A stretch of 64,000 nucleotides of DNA, from positions 470,355-534,354 of the forward strand of contig NW_019774047.1 in assembly GCF_001039355.2 (NCBI RefSeq). The letters run 5' to 3'. The stretch comes from Lingula anatina (lineage: Eukaryota > Brachiopoda > Lingulata > Lingulida > Lingulidae). Within the stretch, counting starts at the first letter, position 1, and each line of letters starts with the position of its first letter. Positions 54,932-64,000 of this stretch are shown here, one piece after another. Position numbers and translations under genes: made by a program. The notes under the pieces were generated by a model. The model saw nothing but the letters and a program-made list of their open reading frames with translations, had not been told where the DNA came from and made no database searches.

Positions 54932-55574
54932 GTATTTAAATTGAGCTACATAAAATATCTATACATAACATATATACAGAATATCTAGTCCATTTTAAAC
55001 GCATTGCTTACTAATTTCATTTATAACACCATATGCTTTCACAACTAAGTCTTAGACTTTGCCTGCGGTTATTATTTTAACTACTTAAGTGCATTGCACT
55101 GTTTACGAACTCACTATGATGACGTACTATAATATTTACCAATTTATTGCTCGAAACATATAATAGTAATGCAATTTCATATACTCGACTCCTAATGCTA
55201 GTTTGTGTGTTTATGTGCATGGGTCGGTGGGTGGGTATTTTATACTTTTCAAATTGATGTAAGATTCGCTTGTGAAGGCACTTATGGCCGTGGTTTGTAG
55301 ATAATGGTACGTAAAAAAAGAAGATCCTAATAACGATATGGAAATAAGCCAGAAATGCCCCCAAATGACTTAAATGCTGCTATTTGATGTGTTTAATGTG
55401 TCCAATGTGCTCTAAAATCTCATTGCATTGATAATTCAGTTTAAATATGTCATTGGACATGCAAGCAGGCAAACTTCAAAAAGATGTGAGTATAATAAAG
55501 ACAAAGTGTTTTAGACTCATGTCTCGTTTTGAAACGACAAACCTGCATAGGTTAGGCTCGGATCACCCTGCAAT

Positions 55575-56045
55575 TATCTCCTGCAGATGGCGCGACATGC
55601 CTTCAACAAGGGTAATGATCCTGTTTTGTGGGATATTGCCACATCCATCCTAAAGAGCGTGGCCGTATTGGTCCAGATTATTTCGGAATTGGTTCTCCTC
55701 TGCATTGCATACTCTAATTCATGTCACAGGTGATTAGTTAGGTTAATATCAGGGCTCAAAGATGGTGATTCCATCCTTTGAACATTTTTTTCTGCAACAA
55801 ATCACTTCTTGCAAATGGAGTGAGCTATCTGTTGAATTTTACCGTAAAATGCCCCAGTAACGTTTGGTTCCAGAAGGAAAAATGTACTAATACAACGGGC
55901 TTGGAATGTGATCCAAATACCGACTGATCTAACACCTCAGGCAATATTATCCTGCACAACCTTTCAAGAGGTGTTTTTCATCATGTCTACAGACCCTCAA
56001 AACACATGGGAATGGGGGTGGGACAACCTTTTTGACCAATTTTGT
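55575..56045 (-). mobile_element. Tc1-like fragment inserted in a leader upstream block
   Basis: CTGCAATTATCTCCTGCAGA at the left and GGGACAACCTTTTTGACCAA at the right match Tc1-like 3' remnants in this window. The conserved leader upstream block is cut in two: its first half ends near 55571 and the second half resumes at about 56048 before the broken leader at 56104. Confidence 0.75.
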
Positions 56046-56103
56046 ATATTTAGAGTCATTCTGCAGTAGGTCCTGTAGTACCCCACTTTTCCTGAGAGCC
56101 GCA

Positions 56104-56175
56104 ATGTACGTGTGCACCTGCTTGCAGCGTTGGCTTTGTCTTATGTATTGGAAGCGAATAAACAAGCCCAGTATA
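56104..56175 (+). pseudogene. Leader exon, degenerate
   Basis: CAATGTACGTGTGCACCTGC followed by TTGCAGCGTTGGCTTTGTC matches the leader exons but with small insertions and deletions, so the frame is lost and the donor is absent. Confidence 0.75.
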
Positions 56176-56339
56176 GATTGGGGTACATAAAATATCCATA
56201 TATAACATATATACAGAATATCTAGTCAATTTTAAATGCATTGCTTACTCATTCCATTTATTACATTAAAAAAACACCATATGCTTTCACAACTCACACA
56301 ATCTTAGACTTTGCCTACTGTTATTATCTTAACCACTTA

Positions 56340-57240
56340 GGCCACGCTTTTTTATTTTTATAGATGACATCATCTGAGGACCCTGAAATCGGTGCGAGAG
56401 GGCGAAAAAAATACAGTCCAAAAAAAAAAAGTACTGCTTAAGTAAAGGAATGCTGTCAGTACACAGCTGGAAACACAAATTTACCACAGAAACACGTATC
56501 AAAATAACAATATGTCTTTATCCATTCTCTCAAAATATTAAAGCATTGTGAATACTTCGAATAAAGGTAAAAAAAAGTCATGAATAGATATGCTGCATAT
56601 TACCGAATCTATTTAAGGTTATTTCATGCATTTTGTTGGTATAGCAATGAATAAACCGAATATTAAACAAACAGTGTCTTTATTTGTACTCTCAGAATAT
56701 TAAAGCATTATGAACACTTCACAGAAATGTTTAAAAAATGATGCAAATATATGCTTAATACCACCAAATCTATCAAAGGTCATTTCGGTCGATGCCTGTC
56801 CGACCTTCAGCCCACCAGATACCTCGACGCCCTTGTCGACCCTTTTTCCGCTACAAAAAAACCTGGTATGTGCTGCTTTGGACAGAATGTCACTGAAATT
56901 TTCCGGGCGATAATCGCTGGCCACCGCCAGCCTTTCATATAATTGTAAAAAGGTGATATATCCATGCCCAATATCAATGGCATACCAATCCAAAACGACA
57001 GCCCCCGTTCTCTTTACGACTTTAATTGTCGTGTAATTTGAAAGTAATCCTAGAGATGAATTTGACGGCAAAGCGGTCATATTTCCATGTGGCGATAATA
57101 CGCATGCGCAGAAAGCTCATCTTCCAGCAAATTCAATAACGACGTTTGCGACAACCGACTTTGTTTTTTTTTTCCGAAGAACGGACGAAAATCGGTGCGC
57201 GCGCAGGATGTCATCCATTAAAATAAAAAAGTCTGGCCTA
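56340..57240. other. Stretch that interrupts the repeat unit
   Basis: The flanking sequence of the leader family resumes near 57240 (CGTGTATCGCACTGTTTGCG), so 56340-57240 is probably inserted DNA. Its minus strand has an open frame at 56700-57080 with TGAVVLDWYAIDIGHGYITF and CSGKRVDKGVEVSGGLKVGQ, of no family I recognise. No terminal repeats were resolved. Confidence 0.4.
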
Positions 57241-57792
57241 CGTGTATCGCACTGTTTGCGAAACTCACTATGAGGTCATCCTCTAATACTTACCAATTTA
57301 TTGCTCAAAACATAATAATACAAGATACTTCAGATACTCGAATCCTAATGCTAATGAAAACGATTCGTGTGTTTGTGTGCATGGGTCGGTAGGTGGGTAT
57401 TGTATTCCTTTCAAGTTGATGAAAGGTTCGCTTATTAAGGCACTTATGGCCGTTGTTAGTAGATAATGGTACTTAAAAAAGCAGATCCCAATAACGATAT
57501 GTAAGTATACCAAAAATGTCCCCAAGTGACTTAAATGCTGCTATTACAGGTGAATTGTGTGTCCAATGTGGTCTAAAAACTCACTGCATTGATAATTCAG
57601 TTTAAATATATCACTGAGCATGCAAACAGACAAAATGACGTATGTATAATAAAGGCAATGTGTTTTAGACTCATGTCTCGTTTGGAAAGAACGCGCTCGC
57701 ATAGACAAATCCTCGGATCACCCTAGAAGCAAGCATATATTTACAGTTAGTCTGCAGTAGGCCCTTTCCATGCTTTCTTAATGAGAGCCGCC

Positions 57793-60509
57793 ATGTTTGG
57801 GCATTTCCTGCTTCCTGCTTTGTCTTATTGTATTGGCAGCGAATCAATGTCCCCAGTGCCAGGTATTTAGCTTGAGCTACATAAAATGTTTATTTATAAT
57901 ATATCTATAAATTGTATTATGTGTTTCTGGAACATTGCGAATAAGGAATTATTAAAGAGATGAACATGCACATAAACTTTGGCCCCATAAAAAGTGTAGA
58001 GTCAGATCTCCCTTTTCGCGTGAATGATCCTATTAGGTTGAAAGGGACGTAACCTGGGATTTTTTCACGAAAAATAATTTTATGAGTTCTCTCCACCCGT
58101 CTGAAAATCCCCCACAGTCTTATTCATGTCCTTAAGAGCTCCTTACCTACATTTCCCGGCGGAGCCCATAAAAGAAAGAAAGAAAAAAGAAATAAGATTA
58201 CTGATGTGCACCTAAAACTCCTAGGTGAGGCAAAAATAAAAATAATTGTTTTGTAATCCCACGAAAGCAGTTGACCTTGAAATCAGATTTAAAATCTCTC
58301 TGGACTTCAGTCTGGCCTGTGTCATGTACAACATTAGGGGATGGCGCCAGGTTTCATCAACACAGAACGGTTGCTCCCAGTTCTCCTCTGGAGAGTGATT
58401 TGTTGCAGAAACGTATTGTTCTGAAGATTGAGCAACCATCTTTGAGCCCTAATACTAGCCCTACTGATCACCTGTGACATGGATTGGAGTGTGCAACGCT
58501 GTGGTGATCCAACCTCCTAATAATCTGGAACAACTCTGCCAAGCTCTTTCAGAAGAATGGGACAATACCCCACAAAACAGTACTGTTACCCTTGGTAAAA
58601 GTAAGCCACCTACAGGCGATAATTGTAGTACGCGGAAGACCCACGCTATTAGAGACACGACCTTTAACAAGCACATCCTAATGTTTTTTGTGTGTAAATT
58701 TGGTGACATGCGGTGGTGTATTTTCAATTTAATCAACATTTCTTTACTTCTTTGGAAATCACAGTGAAACATCTGATTTAAGGGGTACAGTGTTATGAAT
58801 ATGAATAAAGGGTATTAAATAGGGATATCTTCATTTCTATTTTGTATTTTCTGTGCCATTAATCATGTTTGTAATGATATCTTGATATCTGAAATGAAAA
58901 ACACAACCTACACATGATGTGATCATTTGTAAATAAAATTGCTTGAAACTCGAGGTGAGACAACCTTTTTGATTAATGTTGTACACCAACTTCGACAAAG
59001 CCTTTGAAAGAAAGGCATAAAACCACTGATATTATTAAAACAAATAGATATTTAAAATGGAGTTCTAAAACGTGCTTTACGTGGTACATGTAACTCCTTA
59101 AAGAAAAAGCACTAAGAAACGAATGGACTGGTGTCATCAATTCAACGGCCTAATTACAATTCTTCATGTTTGTCGTGTTTTCCATTTCAGTGTTTATATG
59201 CAGTGATATTTTTCATTTTTGGAAAATGGTAAACTGTGTAAGAGATAAAGAAATTCTACGTTTAAGACGCTTTTGCGATCTAAATATATGTCCATAGAAT
59301 TATTCACATTAAAATGCAAGTTTTGTTACAATATGACATTAATTGTCTTAATAATATACTTAGAAAGTCTTACCATTTGATCAGAATAAGCGTCTTTGTT
59401 CTGTTGATGTCCTTTGTTTATGCCAGTATTCATATTTACTTTTACAAGGTGGTCGGGTTCTGCACTTCCCTGAACCAGATAACACCATCTCTTGGTCACA
59501 TCTACAGGCGAATACCCCCGATCTGGATGTTTTTACAGCCTGCGCATGGATCAAAACCACCCGCACCACAAGCGGCCCCATTCTATCCTACGGCTCAGAG
59601 AGTTGTCGCCAGTGTATTGAACTTGAATACAGCCCCGTTGGTCACGGCTACTCCGTTCTTTTGAAGGGCGATAATGTATTGGGTGGGTCCTCTCGTGCTG
59701 AAGCGCCCCTACCGGCCGATGGGAACTGGCACCACTGGTGTTTGGTGTGGAGTGGTGCCAAGAGAGAGATTAATATCTACAGGGATGGCCTCCACGCGCT
59801 GAGTCAACATGTTAAAGTTTCACGCATACCCGGAGGTAATAAGAAAATGGTGTATGGACAACACGGAAAGATAAATATTTGCTATAGTTATTTGGCTTCC
59901 GATCATATCAATATGAACAACCAGAACAAAGTATGTACTGTAAACAGCTTCAATCCAGACAATTTACTAATTTCTACAGTAAAATGTTCAAATGATTAAA
60001 TGAGTTGCTATTGATATTCATGTTAAACAGGTTAATTCCGTTTCAAAATGTTTGTTATATCAAGTTATCTTATATAATCCATAAACTGGTGTTAATATGT
60101 GTAATTTCCCTTTCTCTAATTTAGGACGCATCTAGACGGGAGTTCTTAGCTCTAAAGAATTCAGAGTATAATCCTTTGTTAATATGTAACTTTAACAAAG
60201 CACTGTTGTTTTTATTATAAAAATATAAATAATTGGTCAAATAATTCAAATAAGCTTTATATTTATAATGACAAAATTCCAGGTGGCAATTGGGTGGTTG
60301 GACACACCCATTACGAGGCAACGCCTTATGCATATCCTAGGCATCCTTCATTTGTCGGATTCGTCGGCGGCGTCAACGTCTGGGACCATGATAAAGTCGA
60401 CATCCCCGGCCTAGCAATTTGTGGAAATACTAACGAGGGAAGTCTCATATCCTGGAATACTGTCACCAAGAATAACTTCAAGGTTGCGACATATAAAGAG
60501 AGCTGTTAA
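57793..60509 (+). CDS. Pentraxin-like protein, copy 4
   Basis: Model: leader 57793-57862 (MFGHFLLPALSYCIGSESMS PVPG, donor CCAG|GTATTT), exon 2 59449-59835, exon 3 60283-60509, 684 nt or 227 residues. All introns are phase 1. The body is close to copy 1: GRVLHFPEPDNTISWSHLQA, FTACAWIKTTRTTSGPILSY, GNWHHWCLVWSGAKREINIY, HPSFVGFVGGVNVWDHDKVD and NEGSLISWNTVT, ending KESC. Differences include GYSPVGH to EYSPVGH. Intron 1 (1.6 kb) contains a Tc1-like remnant. AATAAA is at 60661-60666. It should be a secreted pentraxin-like lectin; leader B at 54856 is an alternative first exon. Confidence 0.82.
58260..58985 (+). mobile_element. Tc1-like 3' remnant in intron 1 of copy 4
   Basis: Frames read MSCTTLGDGARFHQHRT-like sequence and NNLEQLCQALSEEWDN, ending with GAGACAACCTTTTTGATTAA at 58947. 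Orthologous in position to the 34-35 kb remnants and more diverged than those two are from each other. Confidence 0.8.
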
Positions 60510-61399
60510 AATGTTACCACTTCAATAATTTTCTGTAATTTGAAATTGGTCAGCATCTTATATTGATCGCCATTAAAGCATAAACACAACTTCCTTTTGC
60601 TTTGAAACTTTACTTTTAGATTGGAGAGAACTATATCTTTCAGTATAGACATACCAAGTTAATAAAGAATTGCTCAGAGGTAATATACAGTACGTATTTG
60701 ACGTGTGTATGGGATTCTTTGTTTATTTTGTTACTACTAGAATTTTATGGAAAACATCCGGCCTGATTCTTACTTATACGTGATCTATTCACACCTACAG
60801 TTGTCCTTACGTGATATGATTTGGAACATGAATATCACAAAATAAGGGCTAATAAAGAAACATAATGAGAGTGTATGTGAAGTTAAAATATACGTCTCTC
60901 AGTCACCTCTTTTATTCGTTTGAATTAAGTTCTATGACTGACTTGCAACTCGTCAAGTCACATCTTAAAGGGATAATAACTCTTCGTATGAGATCTATAT
61001 TTCACAATAAAAACACTGTAAACAACTCATAGAAATATAATATATTCTGCTTTACTACAAAAACAGCAGTTATAGCTATTATGCAGATATCTGAATAGAT
61101 GGCTATACTCTGTTATAATCTCTTAAGTGATTATAACTTTAAACCAAATTTTTAGAAAAAAATCACGGACTAACTTTGAATGAAGAAATGGATTCGTTAA
61201 TCATTGGTAAGTATAGGAAAATTGTCGTTTACTCAGACAATTTATTTTTTGGCCAAAACGAACAGTTGTTATCCTTTTAATCATTTAAAACATATATCTT
61301 TCCATCAATAACTGATTGCAGTGTAAAGAAATGTTAAAAGCTGATATGCAACCAGCTTCATATATGTTTATAAATAAAGGTTTGACTACATATATGTTG

Positions 61400-61960
61400 C
61401 AGTGAAAACTCAGCCGTACGTGTCTCTGAAGGTGAGCCGGTATGATTCAAATATCATTTTCCCTTTTGTATTGTATTTCCCCTTCTTTCCCTATTTCTGA
61501 TGTTATGTCACCCAGGTGCCTAAAAATTGCGGCATGCTTTTTTCACTTCTGTTTTTAGTCAACTGTCCAATTGTTTTCAAAATGACAAAGCGGTCCTTAC
61601 ATCTATTTGAATACCGTCATCAAAAGTTGACCAATTTTCTCATTAAAGTTTTTCCTTTCTCACTATTAAAAATTGTTAATTTTTTTTTATTGATTTAAAG
61701 TATTGATATCGTAAATTTTTTTAAAAAAATATTTTGTTTTTAGAAAACTGTAGGGTTTAAGTAACAGAACCGCATGGGGTGCCATGGTGAATAATACAAC
61801 GAAAAGGAAAATGTTGCTCTTACGGTATTTAATTTCATTGCACGTATATGTATATAAGTAATTGGCATACGTGAAACGAGGAAAAAAGCAACTTGGCAAA
61901 TTTAAGCCTTTTAAACGCATCTGTCTTCCTTAAAAAGAGAGATCATATTGAAACCCTTCC
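61400..61960. repeat. Repeat-unit downstream flank, copy 4
   Basis: Near-identical to 38030-38560 after copy 1. No gene of its own is supported. It forms part of the long duplication that continues to the window end. Confidence 0.8.
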
Positions 61961-63276
61961 CTGAGGAAGCCATTTCACATAATACGATGTTGTACTTTGC
62001 CGGCGGTAAAGATCCTAACCTTAAATGCACGTGTATGTATTACCTTGATGTTTACAAGTAGCTATGATGCTTTACCACCTTTTAAAAATATTCAAATTTA
62101 AATAATAGACTCTTAATGCCTGAGTTGTGTCTTTTAGGTGTGTTGATATCAGGTTTGACATTTTAGTGACGGTTATTTGTCTTTTTCTTGAGTTTTAAAG
62201 TGAAAATGAGGTCGAATCCGAAATTGTATTGTTAATGTCAGTATTTCAGGATTTGTTCTCTATCATTAAAATTAAAAATGGAATAAAACATCAAAGCAAA
62301 ATACAGGAGCAATAATTCATGAGTGGGGGAAGTTGTTTTTGCCCCGAGGAAAAGTCGTTTTAGCGGGAAGGTATCGTTTTGATTACCTACAGGGTACCCC
62401 TGTATACACTATTACACTACACCTCTATATATATATCACAACTAACACAACTGTAAACTTTGTAAGTTTAAAATCTCTTACCTTAAACAAATGCCATAAA
62501 ACCTTACATCACAATTAACCAAACCTTAGACTTTACTGGTGCTCGTGGTGTAAACTACTGTACATAAGTGTTTTTCCTTGAGGCAAAAGCAATTTCCTCC
62601 ATTCACGAATCATTGCTCGATCCATCTCTGTATATTGCTTTCTTAGCTAGCTTTGCTATGTTGATTTTGCTTTTTTATTCACTTAGAGTGTATTTAAGTG
62701 TTTATATGAATTATTCATGTGTTTTAGGGAAACTAGGACGGTGGGTGGGCAAAATGATTGAAATGTTAGTAAAGTTTTTTTTTTCTAGGCTTGCAAGTGT
62801 AATGAGATTTAGAATATAAAGTACCCCATAACACTTTGCGGTAATTACAAGTATTTCAAAAGCCATTCCATCTTAAATTCGGCTAGCACACGTGCTTGAT
62901 GTGTCCATAATTTTCCAAATATGATCTAATAGGGAATAGGTTATTTATGTTCCGCTGTATTATACATGTATTCATAACTTTCAGCATTTCACAAATATTT
63001 TTGTTGTATTGATTCATTCATGCTATGTGTAGAAGCTAATCATGAGAAAGGTTCTCATTAAAATAATGCATATTAAGCAAACGTTTGAGACCCGCATTCT
63101 TTATTACATTGCCAATTTAAGGAGTCATTAAAAAATTGCGGAAATACGTGCAACAAATAAGGTAATGTGTGTTTCATATCAAGCCTCGTATTGAATCACA
63201 ACAAATCAGAAGTCACGATAAGTTTTGTCTCAGACCATCTGAGGAGTGGCATTCGTCTGGAGTTAGACTGTAGGAT

Positions 63277-63373
63277 ATGGGTATATTGTCCTTGTTTTTG
63301 CGAGAGACACTATGTTTGGGCATTCACTGCTTGGTTCTGATTCAATGTATTGACAGTGGAGAAGCCATGGGCG
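63277..63373 (+). CDS. Leader exon of a fifth pentraxin-like copy (partial gene)
   Basis: The position matches the leader of copy 2 (39827-39896), but an 8-nt deletion breaks the frame from the usual ATG at 63312. A new ATG at 63277, where copy 2 has ATT, restores it: MGILSLFLRETLCLGIHCLV LIQCIDSGEAMG, ending G|GTAAGT in phase 1. The product still has a hydrophobic core. The body exons would lie beyond the right edge. Confidence 0.5.
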
Positions 63374-63466
63374 GTAAGTCTATGAATATCAGACCTTTAT
63401 TATGTCTTTGCCTTTGTTCACATTTATTTATTTCTCTCCATGACTGCATTATTGGATCGAGTACAC

Positions 63467-63469
<3 letters not shown>

Positions 63470-63511
<42 letters not shown>
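63470..63511. repeat. (TA)n microsatellite
   Basis: About 42 nt of alternating TA in the intron after the fifth leader exon, absent from the equivalent place in copy 2. Confidence 0.95.
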
Positions 63512-63513
<2 letters not shown>

Positions 63514-64000
63514 GTATACCCATAGGGTATGTCCGATCGTCAGGAAGTGTTTATTAAAAAATTAACATACATGTACTCTATGGGTATGCCCGTGAAACCC
63601 AGAGTTTTTTTTTTTTTTTTTTTTTTTGATAGTGTATAAATGCTCCGCATAGTTGAGCTCTCTGGATGCCACACACACACATATATATAGATAACTTTCC
63701 ACCTGAAATGACTGGAGAAATAACAACAGGTTTGAGGTGAATAATCATTTGCAGTTAATCTGCATTTGCAGGTAAATAAGTGAATGTTGCCTGCCAGCAA
63801 GATTACCACTCAACCTGCGTTTATTTGCTTTATTGGATGTATTAGTTAAAACATTGTGCTGGTAATTAACCCGTGCATGCAATGGCGAGCTAATTAAAAT
63901 AATGTATACTGGTGGGGATGATGTTACTGAAATTGTACCGTTAAGTGGTCAAATAAAGGTGCATATCGGGCAAATAGACAGACCAGTCCTTTTGTAGGAC

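Overview
This is eukaryotic DNA from an AT-rich invertebrate animal; the species cannot be fixed from the window. The evidence is GT-AG spliced genes with small phase-1 exons, AATAAA signals, many microsatellites, and an invertebrate-style mobile load: Tc1/mariner, PIF/Harbinger-type, a Penelope-like element with a GIY-YIG domain, CR1-like and L1/Tx1-like LINEs, and foldback/MITE elements. There are no bacterial operons, no CRISPR array and no tRNA or rRNA that I can see.

Left part (1-7.2 kb): no host gene recognised. It holds a 574-bp element with 57-bp inverted ends, a 2.6-kb foldback element with repeated CAAGATGGC motifs, and a Harbinger-type remnant.

Middle (7.2-24.4 kb, minus strand): one spliced gene model that I assembled exon by exon. 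Four exons encode most of a CED-3-type caspase (catalytic His in SHGEKG, catalytic Cys in QACQG, then an intact small-subunit region). In compatible phase they run into 13 complete fibronectin type III (FN3) domains, nearly all one exon each with phase 1 on both sides. These are followed by a weak transmembrane segment and a tail of about 75 residues ending in a stop. A fourteenth FN3 exon is truncated. The 21 exons add up to 4689 nt in frame. The first half of the caspase large subunit and any prodomain were not found. Introns carry a dead Tc1 element, a TIR element next to a splice donor, and microsatellites.

24.4-29 kb: an inverted pair of Penelope-like 3' ends, a long (TA)n tract, unassigned sequence, and a worn copy of the flank of the next gene family.

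Right part (29-64 kb, plus strand): a tandem cluster of secreted pentraxin-like genes, each made of a signal-peptide exon, a 387-390-nt exon and a 227-nt exon, all with phase-1 introns. Copies 1, 2 and 4 are open; copy 3 is a pseudogene; the leader exon of a fifth copy lies at the right edge. There are clearly more leader exons than bodies, several of them broken, with a shared upstream block. Copies 1 and 4 sit in a segmental duplication of about 5.7-6.7 kb. Tc1 remnants, a LINE and TIR elements have spread through the spacers. Several single Ns and one 296-N gap mark assembly joins, one of which flanks an almost perfect 1100-nt duplication.

Taken together, a putative caspase-FN3 membrane protein lies beside an expanding family of secreted pattern-recognition-like proteins, which suggests (inference only) an innate-immunity neighbourhood.
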